A stretch of 64,000 bases of DNA from Limnospira platensis (GCF_046480435.1 NZ_PKGC01000005.1); one strand, 5' to 3'. Counted from the first letter of the stretch, positions 45,413 to 55,653 are shown. Notes: generated from the letters alone by a model not told the origin. Program-made: numbers and translations.

Positions 45413-46156
45413 GTGTTATCCACTGTTTTGCTTGTGTCCCACGGTAGTCGCGATCGCCGCCCTCAATTGGTTGTAAATAGGTTAGCACAACAGTTAAGCG
45501 ATCGCCTGAAGGTTGAAAAGGGTTGGAATGGTTTAACTGATTCTTTGGTGGGGAGTGCGGTGTTGGAGTTAGGTCCGACTCCCCTATCTGTACAAATTCA
45601 ACAATTCGCTAAGTATAGCCTGAGTTTAGGGATTAATCGAGTCCAAATTCTGCCGCTGTTTCTGTTACCTGGGGTTCATGTGCGCGAAGATATCCCCACG
45701 GAGGTGGAATTGGCGCAAAAATTCCTGGGAAGGGAGATACAGCTTGAACTCCAACCTTATCTGGGAAGGGAGGTTAACCAGTTGGCGCGACTACTAGAGG
45801 CTCTCAAGAGGGGTTACTATGTTGATGCTTGGGTTCTGCTTTCCCATGGGAGTCGCCGCGCCGGTGGAAATGAGGCGATCGCTGATATAGCTGATAAAAT
45901 CAAGGCTGCTGTAGCTTATTGGTCTGTTCCTCCCCATGTGGAGTCACGGGTTGAGGAGTTGCTGGAAGCTGGATATGACAGGATTGGGATTTTACCTTAT
46001 TTTCTGTTTTCGGGTCGCACTACTGATGCGATCGCCGATGTGGTGGCCAATCTTGGCGACAGGTTCCCCCATAGCCAACTACACCTCACGCCTCCCCTAG
46101 ACCACAGCACACACCTGGGGGATTTGATTTGTACTTGGGCGAAATCTTACCTCTAA
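45413..46156 (+). CDS. cbiX: Sirohydrochlorin chelatase, CbiX family
   Basis: GTG start, 17 bp after the preceding gene. Two CbiX-like units are visible: an N-terminal one starting VLLVSHGSRDRRPQLV and a second with WVLLSHGSRRAGGNEAI. Each has the SHGS motif with the metal-binding His. This long form (247 residues) is a CbiX with two domains, inserting Co2+, Ni2+ or Fe2+ into sirohydrochlorin for cobalamin or sirohaem. Which metal cannot be told. Confidence 0.85.
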   Translation: MLSTVLLVSHGSRDRRPQLVVNRLAQQLSDRLKVEKGWNGLTDSLVGSAVLELGPTPLSVQIQQFAKYSLSLGINRVQILPLFLLPGVHVREDIPTEVELAQKFLGREIQLELQPYLGREVNQLARLLEALKRGYYVDAWVLLSHGSRRAGGNEAIADIADKIKAAVAYWSVPPHVESRVEELLEAGYDRIGILPYFLFSGRTTDAIADVVANLGDRFPHSQLHLTPPLDHSTHLGDLICTWAKSYL

Positions 46157-46371
46157 GATATCTTCCCCCTGCTCGGGTGGGGGGTGATTCTCATAATTAT
46201 TGGGGTTTTTTGAGGCGATCGACCCTCCCCAATATCTCTGTTGGTTTCGGGGTAAGTGTTTGGGCTTGTGTAAAGTAATGTTACAGATTCTCATAACCTC
46301 GCGCGAGTTTTAATTTGGCGATCGTTCAAGTAAACTGGAGCCAACAACAGAAAAGTTTTTGTTTTTGGGGG

Positions 46372-46401
46372 TTGACACTCTGGCGCTCTCTCTGATAGTA
46401 T
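46372..46401 (+). promoter_or_regulatory. CRISPR leader with promoter
   Basis: TTGACA (46372-46377), 18-base spacer, TAGTAT (46396-46401), about 130 bp upstream of the first repeat. The AT-rich region from 46300 to 46531 is the leader, consistent with repeats becoming degenerate only at the opposite end of the array. Confidence 0.6.
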
Positions 46402-46531
46402 TAATTTCAGTGAAAACAAAGGAATTTGCTTCGACAAAAACAGCCTGTAAAGTTTTGTTAAGCACCTTCTAGGTATGCTCGCACAAACGCACCTTGAAAA
46501 CCCCATACTGCAACGTTTCCAAAGGCATAGG

Positions 46532-49500
46532 GTCAGACCCTACCAATTCCCCGCAAGGGGACGGAAACCCCGGTTTCTCCTTCCATTTCTAGAAGGATGA
46601 GCTCGAGTCAGACCCTACCAATTCCCCGCAAGGGGACGGAAACCTGCCGCGCGAATTGTAGGATCTTCTCCTTGGAGGACCGGGTCTTGGTCAGACCCTA
46701 CCAATTCCCCGCAAGGGGACGGAAACGTTGCATCCGGATGATTGTAGAGCCTTCCTTCTCTAGCAACTGTCAGACCCTACCAATTCCCCGCAAGGGGACG
46801 GAAACATTGAAGCAGGTTGCGCTTCTTTACCTCTTATGTCTGCTGCTCCAGGTCAGACCCTACCAATTCCCCGCAAGGGGACGGAAACTCCGGGAAGAAT
46901 TGGCGTTGCTGGGAGATCAGCCAGTCGATGCACTGTCAGACCCTACCAATTCCCCGCAAGGGGACGGAAACAAAGAGATCCAGCATTATGTATGTTTTAA
47001 TCTTCTGAGTCAGACCCTACCAATTCCCCGCAAGGGGACGGAAACCTAACTCATACCCTTCTTGATGAAGGATTCTTTCGATTTTATTGGTCAGACCCTA
47101 CCAATTCCCCGCAAGGGGACGGAAACGGGTCGGAAATTAGCTCAGGGAGCATCTTAGCCATCACTCGGGTCAGACCCTACCAATTCCCCGCAAGGGGACG
47201 GAAACAATTGGTAAACCTCTTTGAACGCCTCAAAAGCAGCCTCATCCGTCAGACCCTACCAATTCCCCGCAAGGGGACGGAAACATGTTATAGCTTCCGA
47301 CCACTCCCGCTAGGGAAAACCAGTGTCAGACCCTACCAATTCCCCGCAAGGGGACGGAAACATATCGGTTTATTGTTGGTTTATTTTTGCGTCTCGCCTG
47401 TGTCAGACCCTACCAATTCCCCGCAAGGGGACGGAAACACTTGGCAGCGGTTTTTTTACGGACGTGCGGATATGCGAGTCAGACCCTACCAATTCCCCGC
47501 AAGGGGACGGAAACCTGTGAGGGCTTCTACCTCATCGGCATTATCTAAATGCCCCTCAAAGTCAGACCCTACCAATTCCCCGCAAGGGGACGGAAACCAG
47601 TTTTTATTACGCGGGGATTGGATTAAACCAAAGTCAGACCCTACCAATTCCCCGCAAGGGGACGGAAACAGAGCCATTTCAACAGTGGATCAAGCGCCAT
47701 TTTAAAGGTCAGACCCTACCAATTCCCCGCAAGGGGACGGAAACTGAAAATTGAAATCTGCATCTTGAGACGCGCGAGCAAAGTCAGACCCTACCAATTC
47801 CCCGCAAGGGGACGGAAACATGGGTCGAGCATAGGACAGAGTGGCATCCTTGGTCAGACCCTACCAATTCCCCGCAAGGGGACGGAAACTTTGGAAGGAA
47901 GCCGGTTGCACCACAGAGATGGACTACACAGGTCAGACCCTACCAATTCCCCGCAAGGGGACGGAAACCTTTTTGAAAAAATCAGCCTCCTGAAAAAGGA
48001 GTTTCCATGTCAGACCCTACCAATTCCCCGCAAGGGGACGGAAACGTTTGGTTCTTGGAACCCGAAGCCATCTCCGCAGATTACATCTGTTGTCAGACCC
48101 TACCAATTCCCCGCAAGGGGACGGAAACATTTTCTCCTGGTAAATCCAACTCCGGAGCCTGCATTTAGGTCAGACCCTACCAATTCCCCGCAAGGGGACG
48201 GAAACATAAAAAATATAAAAAAGGAATAACAGAAATTTATTTATACTTAGTCAGACCCTACCAATTCCCCGCAAGGGGACGGAAACCTTATATCTCCGAA
48301 CTTCCGAACAAGAATCTCTTCTTGGTCAGACCCTACCAATTCCCCGCAAGGGGACGGAAACAGGTATGCGATTTCAATGTTTACCGGGCGGGTTTTTACC
48401 GCCGGTCAGACCCTACCAATTCCCCGCAAGGGGACGGAAACCCGCAGCTCCTTGAAGGAGGGCATGACCAGACTAGGGTCTGGAGTCAGACCCTACCAAT
48501 TCCCCGCAAGGGGACGGAAACTCTTCACAGTGTTGTGGTACTGTGATGATACCTCGTTTTCGTCAGACCCTACCAATTCCCCGCAAGGGGACGGAAACTG
48601 GTAGGTTGCACGTCTGGATTGAATCCAGAAACGTCAGATAAGTCAGACCCTACCAATTCCCCGCAAGGGGACGGAAACTAGCCAGCTCAATTTCTTTCCT
48701 AACGCCTTCATTAAACTGGTGTCAGACCCTACCAATTCCCCGCAAGGGGACGGAAACGGCTACCACTTCAAACGTCACTTCGATCCATACATATGGATCT
48801 AGTCAGACCCTACCAATTCCCCGCAAGGGGACGGAAACAATATAAATAGATCATCTTTTCTACTATTTATTTTTGTTTGTCAGACCCTACCAATTCCCCG
48901 CAAGGGGACGGAAACAAGATGAACATTTCAAACAAGGAAATGCTAGCCAGCAATTGTCGTCAGACCCTACCAATTCCCCGCAAGGGGACGGAAACACCGG
49001 CGGCTGCGAGGCCTTGGGCCTTTATAGCCCTCAACGTCAGACCCTACCAATTCCCCGCAAGGGGACGGAAACATTCTCGAGCATCAGGCGGTGCATGCCC
49101 GAGATCTCAGCCCCGGTCAGACCCTACCAATTCCCCGCAAGGGGACGGAAACCGGAGAGGGAGTTTGATCTCCTTGAGCAAAACGCCATAGAGGGTCAGA
49201 CCCTACCAATTCCCCGCAAGGGGACGGAAACTCTCCATCCCCGTCACCCCGATTGAAGAGTGCCCAAATTTCTGGTCAGACCCTACCAATTCCCCGCAAG
49301 GGGACGGAAACCTGTCACAATGCTCCAGTGGAGGGCGGGCCTATCGATAGCATAAATAGTCAGACCCTACCAATTCCCCGCAAGGGGACGGAAACCAGGG
49401 AGCTATCTCTTCTTTCTCAATTTCAAGAATGAGGTCTAACCCTACCAGTTTCCTGTCAGGGGACGGAAACAACCCGGAACCACAAATAATATCTGTTCCG

Positions 49501-49701
49501 GGTTCTCCTACCTTCTAACCCTACCAATTAAGCGCAAGGGGACGGAAACCAGGGAGCCATCTCTTCTTTCTCAATTTCAAGAATGAGGTCTAACCCTACC
49601 AATTAAGCGCAAGGGGACGGAAACAGCTTTTGAAACTTAGCCTTAATAAAAAGAGAATCAGATAGTCAGACCCTACCAATTAAGCGCAAGGGGATGGAAA
49701 C
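46532..49701 (+). CRISPR. CRISPR array, 41 repeats of 37 bp and 40 spacers, no cas genes in window
   Basis: The 37-bp repeat starts GTCAGACCCTACCAATTCCC and ends AAGGGGACGGAAAC; its centre TCCCC-GCAA-GGGGA is a stem-loop. The first 37 copies are identical by eye (first 46532-46568, the 37th 49359-49395). The last four (49434, 49513, 49588, 49665) are degenerate. Spacers are 33-47 bases, mean about 41. The 3' end ACGGAAAC could serve as an 8-base crRNA handle, as in type III and I-D systems of cyanobacteria. Transcription probably runs from the leader at 46372. No cas gene or other array is seen in the window. Confidence 0.97.
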
Positions 49702-49744
49702 TTAACTCCACAAGGACACCTCGTCGCTTGTGGTGAAAGCGACC

Positions 49745-50080
49745 GTCAGACCCCAGCAACTCCCCCCAGCAGAGCGATCGCATTTTCACAGCCAGCAACT
49801 CCTCTAGGGGCGATCGCATTTTCACAGCCAGCAACTCCCCCCACCAGAGCGATCGCATTTTCACAGCCAGCAACTCCTCTAGGAGCGATCGCATTTTCAC
49901 AGCCAGCAACTCCTCTAGGGGCGATCGCATTTTCACAGCCAGCAACTCCCCCAACCAGAGCGATCGCATTTTCACAGCCAGCAACTCCCCCAACCAGAGC
50001 GATCGCATTTTCACAGCCAGCAACTCCCCCCAGCAGAGCGATCGCATTTTCACAGCCAGCAACTCCCCCCAGCAGAGCGA
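49745..50080. repeat. Minisatellite of 36/39-bp units containing GCGATCGC, next to the CRISPR trailer
   Basis: Eight units plus a partial ninth, starting 49753, 49792, 49828, 49867, 49903, 49939, 49978, 50017 and 50056. Each reads CCAGCAACTC, then a variable C-rich or CTCTAGG block, then GCGATCGCATTTTCACAG. The first unit is joined to GTCAGACCC at 49745, the first nine bases of the CRISPR repeat, and 43 bases separate this from the last array repeat, which is spacer length. Unit lengths are all multiples of three, so two minus-strand frames stay open by chance. Confidence 0.9.
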
Positions 50081-50157
50081 AACCCCAGAAATTAGTTAAT
50101 TTTGAGAGCGATCGCCAGGGTATAATCACCTGCAAGGGATTTTTGCTAATTGACTCA

Positions 50158-50904
50158 ATGAAACCAGGTCCATCGACACCAGAAACACATTTGCCAACCT
50201 TTCCCGTTTTAGGATTACCAGTCCATTTGGCTGATAATTATAGCCAGTGGCTGTCATGGCGGCTGAGTCAGGGTTTGGGAACTAATGTCATTACCCTCAA
50301 TGCTGAAATGGCGATCGCCGCCGAATCTAATCAACCCCTAGCCCAGTTAATCCGAAGCGCCGACCTAGTCATTCCTGACGGCGCGGGTGTCGTGCTTTAT
50401 TTGAAATTCAAAGGATACCCTATCCGCCGTTGTCCCGGAATTGAATTAGCCGAAACCCTCCTTAATCAGGTCAACCAGCTAAGACCCTCTGGATTGGTGT
50501 TTTTCTATGGTGGAAAACCTGGTATTGCTCAAAAAGCAGCAGACAATTTTCAGCGCCACATTAAAGGCTTGGCGATCGCCTCCTATCACGGCTACCTGTC
50601 CGACTCCGAAGAACAGGAAATGCTTGCCAGTCTCCAGGAACTACAACCTCAATTAATTCTAGTCGGTTTAGGCGTTCCCCGTCAAGAGTTTTGGATTGCT
50701 AAACATCGCCATTTATGTCCTGATGCGGTGTGGATTGGAGTCGGTGGCAGTTTTGATATTTGGGCCGGAGAAAAACAACGAGCCCCCGCTTGGTTTTGTG
50801 AACATCATTTAGAATGGCTTTATCGTTTGTATCAGGAACCTTGGCGCTGGCGGCGGATGTTGGCTTTACCCCATTTTGCTTGGAAGGCTTTAATCAAGTC
50901 TTAA
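50158..50904 (+). CDS. WecG/TagA/CpsF family glycosyltransferase
   Basis: About 248 residues from ATG 50158 (a TTG at 50143 is an alternative). The family motifs are clear: NVITLNAEMAIAAESNQPL, LVIPDGAGVVLYLKFKG, FFYGGKPGIAQKAADNF and VGLGVPRQEFWIAKHRH. These transfer N-acetylmannosaminuronic acid or related sugars to a lipid-linked acceptor in exopolysaccharide or cell-wall polymer synthesis. It ends against the convergent GUN4 kinase gene, with no gap. Confidence 0.9.
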   Translation: MKPGPSTPETHLPTFPVLGLPVHLADNYSQWLSWRLSQGLGTNVITLNAEMAIAAESNQPLAQLIRSADLVIPDGAGVVLYLKFKGYPIRRCPGIELAETLLNQVNQLRPSGLVFFYGGKPGIAQKAADNFQRHIKGLAIASYHGYLSDSEEQEMLASLQELQPQLILVGLGVPRQEFWIAKHRHLCPDAVWIGVGGSFDIWAGEKQRAPAWFCEHHLEWLYRLYQEPWRWRRMLALPHFAWKALIKS

Positions 50905-52275
50905 TTAGCCGATTCCACACTCCTCTAATTTAGCCATAATTGCCAAAATTCTCGCTAATCCAAACCCTCCCAATTTCCCCATTAATCTACTGGCGATCGC
51001 AATATCCCCCACCCTCCCCGACGGGAGATGACCGGGGGGGGCTTTGTCTATTTCAAACACTAGGTTATTGTACCATAACCAGTCATTGGGTCGCCGCCAT
51101 CCCACCCTTTCCCCAAACAGGTTATAAGTCTCTATATCCGCATTGGTAGAACCCCCGATTTCCTTCCAAATTCGATACTGGACACTAAACCCAAACCGAC
51201 CATTACTATATTGACACCAAAGCTGATCAATGGTGCGGAATATATCACAGGGTAACTTTCCCAAACTCTCGATATCCAAAGAACCTTGACTTTCCCGATT
51301 TGCTACTGCTAAAATTAAGGTGGTGGTTTCCCGGTCGGCATCCCTCCATCTGCCACTTTTGAGCAGCTTTTCCAGGAAACTATAGTCCGTAGATGGTGAT
51401 AGCCATGACTTCATATCTTCCCGCACTTCTTGGGCGCATTGGTAGCGTTTATTGCTGCTGGTCATCACCATTTTATCTAGCAGATCCGCTAACCGAGAAT
51501 TTAGGCGATCGCCTAAATATTTGCGCCAATTCCATTCCCCATCATGAACATTATATAATTGCCAAGGTTGCACCTGCGTTAACAAATAAAGACAGGTCAC
51601 ACCCAAGCTATAAATATCACTGCTAAAGTTAGCCTGTCCCAAGGTTTGTTCCGGTGCCGCATATCCCGATGAACCTATGCTAGTCCCCGGACTCGTTAAA
51701 GCCTTCGCTGTCGCAAATTTTGCCGCCCCAAAATCCACTAAAATCAGTTGATGATCGGGATGTCTTCTGATGATATTATCCGGTTTAATATCCCGGTGAA
51801 TTACCTGCTTTCCATGGATAAAATCCAACAAAGGTAACAAACTACCCAGGAGATTAATCACCTGTTGCTGGCTAAATTTTCCCTGGGTTGTTAACTCATT
51901 TAGCAGGGTTTTACCCGGGATATATTCCTGCACTAAATATTGGCGATTATCCTGGGTAAAATAAGCATAAAGTTCCGGGATTTGGGGATGATGTCCCAAG
52001 TCATCTAAACGCACCGCTTCCAGTTCAAACAGTTGTTTAGCTTTCGCAACTCCCTGAGTCCCCACACCTTGGGGAAAAAACTGTTTAATCACACAAATAG
52101 GCTTCGAGGGTTTGTCCTCATCAATGGCTTTAAAAGTGCGACCAAACCCTCCCTGACCGATAATAGCGATCGCCCTATAGCGTTCTTTTAATAACAGTTT
52201 AGCACCACATCGCTGACAAAACTTGCTATCAGGTGGGTTATTAGCCAGACAGTCAGGATTTAGACATTGACTCAT
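50905..52275 (-). CDS. Serine/threonine kinase with N-terminal zinc ribbon and C-terminal GUN4 domain
   Basis: 456 residues. Cys 4, 9, 20 and 23 (CLNPDCLANNPPDSKFCQRC) form a zinc ribbon. The kinase domain has GQGGFGRT, CVIKQFF, HRDIKPDNI and VDFGAAK. The last 140 residues are a GUN4 domain, which binds tetrapyrroles: it is recognisable from LLKSGRWRDADRETT, VQYRIWKEIGG and VGWRR. Kinase-GUN4 fusions are cyanobacterial and probably sense haem or chlorophyll intermediates; the ligand is inferred. Confidence 0.85.
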   Translation of the reverse strand: MSQCLNPDCLANNPPDSKFCQRCGAKLLLKERYRAIAIIGQGGFGRTFKAIDEDKPSKPICVIKQFFPQGVGTQGVAKAKQLFELEAVRLDDLGHHPQIPELYAYFTQDNRQYLVQEYIPGKTLLNELTTQGKFSQQQVINLLGSLLPLLDFIHGKQVIHRDIKPDNIIRRHPDHQLILVDFGAAKFATAKALTSPGTSIGSSGYAAPEQTLGQANFSSDIYSLGVTCLYLLTQVQPWQLYNVHDGEWNWRKYLGDRLNSRLADLLDKMVMTSSNKRYQCAQEVREDMKSWLSPSTDYSFLEKLLKSGRWRDADRETTTLILAVANRESQGSLDIESLGKLPCDIFRTIDQLWCQYSNGRFGFSVQYRIWKEIGGSTNADIETYNLFGERVGWRRPNDWLWYNNLVFEIDKAPPGHLPSGRVGDIAIASRLMGKLGGFGLARILAIMAKLEECGIG

Positions 52276-52336
52276 TGACCCTCCCTCATCGACAACCCCC
52301 TAGCCTTATTTTACCCGACCCAGTGCGATCGCGCCA

Positions 52337-52903
52337 TCAACCAAAAACCACCGCCGAATTAGCCGGGGAAATCCGAATTTTCGTGTTAGTATATTCTGGA
52401 GTCCATCCCGACATATTGCTAAAATAGCGCACCGCTTTAATTCTCTTAGTATCCGTTAGGTGAAACCAGTGTTCTGTCCCCGCTGGAACATTAATATATT
52501 CTTCAGCTTCAATCACCAACTCCATTTGACCACCATCAACACCCACAAAACCAAACACACCCTCCCCATCAATAATATAGCGCACCTCATCATCAGCATG
52601 GGTGTGGCACTGCTCAAACTTAGCCAGTAGGCTGTCTAAGTTAGGGATATCGGGATGTAAAACGATTAAATCCCTCGACTGATAACCAGCCGTTTCCTGG
52701 AGTTGTTGAAAATAGCCATCCAGAGATTCTAACACCTGTTCTTTTTGGTGATCATCCAAAGCCGCCTCACTTAACAAGCCGCGAATTTCTGGGTTATCTC
52801 CCACCGGCCATTTATTTAAGTTAACATTCAAAGCAGAAAGTTCTCGGCTAATATCTTCTAGGTTAGAATAACTCGTGCCATTTTCCAGATGTAAGATTGC
52901 CAT
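52337..52903 (-). CDS. mtnD: Acireductone dioxygenase
   Basis: 188-residue cupin. The metal-binding motif CHTHADDEVRYIIDGEG provides His-x-His and Glu, and VPAGTEHWFHL gives the later His. It belongs to the methionine salvage pathway, cleaving acireductone to the keto-acid precursor of methionine (Fe form) or an off-pathway product (Ni form). No other mtn gene is beside it. Confidence 0.85.
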   Translation of the reverse strand: MAILHLENGTSYSNLEDISRELSALNVNLNKWPVGDNPEIRGLLSEAALDDHQKEQVLESLDGYFQQLQETAGYQSRDLIVLHPDIPNLDSLLAKFEQCHTHADDEVRYIIDGEGVFGFVGVDGGQMELVIEAEEYINVPAGTEHWFHLTDTKRIKAVRYFSNMSGWTPEYTNTKIRISPANSAVVFG

Positions 52904-52972
52904 AGTTACTATTGATAATCAGCGCCTGTTATTATACCATATTCACATAGCCCAACCCAGAAATCATCACTT

Positions 52973-53176
52973 ATGTCTGAAGATACATCAACCAACCATC
53001 AGGACCTGTTAGAAACTTGGCGATCGCAAATTCGCAGGGCCGATATAAATAACGTTTTCTGTCATTGTCGAGACTGTGAAGCCGAGTGGGTAGGTTCAGC
53101 CTGGGATGAAAACTGCCCTAGTTGTGGAAGCACAAAAATCGAAAGGATATCCTGTTGGCAATTTCCCGATGATTAA
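52973..53176 (+). CDS. Small zinc-ribbon protein
   Basis: 67 residues with CHCRDCEAEW and CPSCGSTKIERI, two CxxC-type knuckles of a zinc ribbon. It is divergent from the mtnD gene. It is a probable cyanobacterial small protein of unknown role; no other feature is recognised. Confidence 0.65.
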   Translation: MSEDTSTNHQDLLETWRSQIRRADINNVFCHCRDCEAEWVGSAWDENCPSCGSTKIERISCWQFPDD

Positions 53177-53229
53177 CACTTCCCCACCGCCCAGAAACCC
53201 CTTTTTTTGTGGGGTTAAGAAAAAGGCAA

Positions 53230-53607
53230 GAGCCAGACATAAGCCGGGTTCTGTTGTCTCAACTGCCAATAGCAATCAAGATAGCAGTTATCTATCTGGG
53301 ATATCTGTTACCAGATACCTCTAGCGGTACACCATAAACGGGATCGGTAAAAGACCAACCGTCATCCCTGCGACCTTGCTCCCAACCGGGGTTTACCGAG
53401 CCGATACCTCACGATATCGCTGGTGCGCTCTTACCGCACCTTTGCACCCTTACCAGTGAGCTAAATAGCCCCTTTGGCGGTATGTTTCTGTGGCACTATC
53501 CTCACGATCGCTCGCACTGGGAGTTACCCAGCAAGTCTAGTCTTTCGGGAGCCCGGACTTTCCTCAGATTCAAACCAATGAATCCGCAACCGCCATCGCT
53601 GACTCTT
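53230..53607 (-). ncRNA. rnpB: RNase P RNA
   Basis: Read on the minus strand, it begins AGAGTCAGCGATGGCGGTTG, contains the conserved GAGGAAAGTCCGGGCTCCC near the 5' end and the AGGGTGCAAAGGTGCGGTAA region, and ends with ACAGAACCCGGCTTATGTC. The internal elements CRI-CRIII and the closing GTTCTGT/ACAGAAC type pairing are typical of bacterial type A RNase P RNA. Length about 378 nt is usual for cyanobacteria. It is the catalytic subunit that trims tRNA 5' ends. Confidence 0.93.
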
Positions 53608-53718
53608 ACCCACACCAAATTATAACAAATATCCGCACGCCCCGCCTCAATTTCCCCCAGTCTTTAGCTGATCGGTAAGAATAATAATGGGAATGGCTGG
53701 ACAAAATGGGGATTAACT

Positions 53719-55653
53719 GTGAGTCGGAAGTGGTTGGAAGTTTTCAAAAACAAAGGGGCTGATCTCAAAGAAATTATCGCCTGTGCGATCGCCAATGCAA
53801 GCATCATCCTGGGAATTTTGTTGCTGAAACAGCTAGGAGGACTCCAGACCCTGGAATTGATAGCCTTTGATGTGATGGTGCGACTACGCGACGATTTAGA
53901 ACCAGATCCGCGATTATTGATAGTGGGTATCACCGAGGAAGATATACTCGCCTTTAATCGCTGGCCCTTATCTGATGAAGTTATCGCCCAACTTTTAGAT
54001 CGCCTCTCCCAGCTACAACCTCAAGCGATCGGTTTAGATATCTATCGCGACATTCCCTATGAACCCGGACATCAATCATTAGTCCAACAGCTTGACAACC
54101 CCAAAATTATCACCATCAAAGCCCTGGGAGACTCAGACATTCAGGGAACCCCCGCCCCTCCCACAGTCCCCCCCAATCGCGTCGGATTCAATGATTTGTT
54201 ACTAGACCCTGATGGAGTTGTGCGCCGCAATTTAATGTTAGCCACCATTGAAGACGAAACCTTCTACTCATTTTCCATGCAACTCGCCCTCAGATATTGG
54301 CAAAAACAGGGCATTAACCCCACCAATAGCCCCCTTCACCCTGATGGTATTCGTTGGGGTCGCGCGGAATTTTTACCCCTTCACCACACCAGCGGCGGAT
54401 ATCAGACCATTGATGACCAAGGATATCAAATTCTCCTCGATTACCGCTCCCGTAAAGCCGTCGCCAGGGTTGTCAGTGTTAGCCAAGTTATCTATGGTAA
54501 CATCCCCCCCTCTTGGGTAGAGGATAAAATCGTCTTAATCGGAACGATCGCCCCCAGTGGAAAAGATCTATTTCTAACTCCCTATAGTCCCAGTCGCAAA
54601 ATTTCCCCCAAAATGCCAGGAGTGTTAATTCACGCCCAAATGGTTAGCCAACTTTTGGATGCAGTGGCGGGGGAACGTTCTTTATTTGTGTTTTGGCCAC
54701 AGTGGACAGAGTTTATCTGGGCTATAGTTTGGGGGGTAGCAGGTGTCATGGTGGTGGTCGTGGTGCGTCATCCCCTCGTGTGGATATTTTGCCCCCCAAT
54801 CATGTTAGGAATTTTGTGGGTGGGGGGATTTTACCTATTTTTAAACAGTGTCTGGGTTCCCATGATTGCGCCTAGCCTGACTCTCCTATTTACCTCTGTG
54901 ATTGTGATTATTTATCTGGGATTTCGTGCCCAGCGACAGCAACAGGTGGTGATGGGATTACTCGGACAAAATGCCTCCCCAGAAATCGCCAAGGCTTTAT
55001 GGAATAGTCGCGATCGCCTGATGACTAACGGGAAGTTACCCGGAGAAAAACTCGTGGCTACTATGCTATTTACTGATATCCGCAATTTCAGCACTATTTC
55101 CGAGCAAATACCCCCAGAACAGCTAATCGAATGGCTCAATCAGTATCTGGCTACCTTAACCCAATGTGTTCATAGTCATCGAGGCATTATTAACAAGTTT
55201 ATGGGGGATGGGATTATGGCTGCCTTTGGTGTTCCTATCGCCCGCACTACCGACGCAGAAATCGCTCAAGATGCCTATGCAGCCGTGGCTTGTGCTTTGG
55301 AAATGCGCGATCGCCTCATCGAGTTAAATCAACTTTGGCAATCCCAAAATCTACCCCTTATTGAAATGAGAGTTGGGATTTTTACCGGACCCTTAGTTGC
55401 TGGCAGTTTAGGCAGTCGCGATCGACTAGAATATGGTTTATTGGGAGATTCTGTTAATATTGCTTCTCGCCTCGAAAGTTGCGAGAAAGATAGACAGTCT
55501 GAACCATGTCGCATCCTCACTGCTTATCAAACCTTAGTCTATCTTCCCGATGTTTTTGATCTGGAATCTTGGGGGTTTATTCCTCTCAAGGGAAAACAGC
55601 AACTTATTGATGTTTATCGGATTGTCGGCTGGCAATCTCCACCTCAAGCATAA
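53719..55653 (+). CDS. CHASE2-domain adenylate/guanylate cyclase
   Basis: GTG start. Residue order: a membrane anchor (about 15-35), an external CHASE2 sensor (about 40-310, with ELIAFDVMVRLRDD), three membrane helices (about 315-400), then a class III cyclase domain (LFTDIRNFSTISEQ, MGDGIMAAFG, and YGLLGDSVNIASRLE). The metal-binding Asp in TDIRNF and in MGDGIM are present. It makes cAMP (most likely) in response to an external signal. The 3' end overlaps the next, convergent gene by 10 bp. Confidence 0.87.
   Translation: MSRKWLEVFKNKGADLKEIIACAIANASIILGILLLKQLGGLQTLELIAFDVMVRLRDDLEPDPRLLIVGITEEDILAFNRWPLSDEVIAQLLDRLSQLQPQAIGLDIYRDIPYEPGHQSLVQQLDNPKIITIKALGDSDIQGTPAPPTVPPNRVGFNDLLLDPDGVVRRNLMLATIEDETFYSFSMQLALRYWQKQGINPTNSPLHPDGIRWGRAEFLPLHHTSGGYQTIDDQGYQILLDYRSRKAVARVVSVSQVIYGNIPPSWVEDKIVLIGTIAPSGKDLFLTPYSPSRKISPKMPGVLIHAQMVSQLLDAVAGERSLFVFWPQWTEFIWAIVWGVAGVMVVVVVRHPLVWIFCPPIMLGILWVGGFYLFLNSVWVPMIAPSLTLLFTSVIVIIYLGFRAQRQQQVVMGLLGQNASPEIAKALWNSRDRLMTNGKLPGEKLVATMLFTDIRNFSTISEQIPPEQLIEWLNQYLATLTQCVHSHRGIINKFMGDGIMAAFGVPIARTTDAEIAQDAYAAVACALEMRDRLIELNQLWQSQNLPLIEMRVGIFTGPLVAGSLGSRDRLEYGLLGDSVNIASRLESCEKDRQSEPCRILTAYQTLVYLPDVFDLESWGFIPLKGKQQLIDVYRIVGWQSPPQA

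Noticed and set aside
46597..49256. Several open frames within the CRISPR array
   Set aside because: They are formed by the 37-bp repeats read in different frames; translated text repeats PTNSPQGDGN or TLPIPRKGTET.
49673..50135. Two overlapping 129-codon minus-strand frames
   Set aside because: They come from the minisatellite, whose unit length is a multiple of three; two different frames are open at once and the text is purely repetitive.
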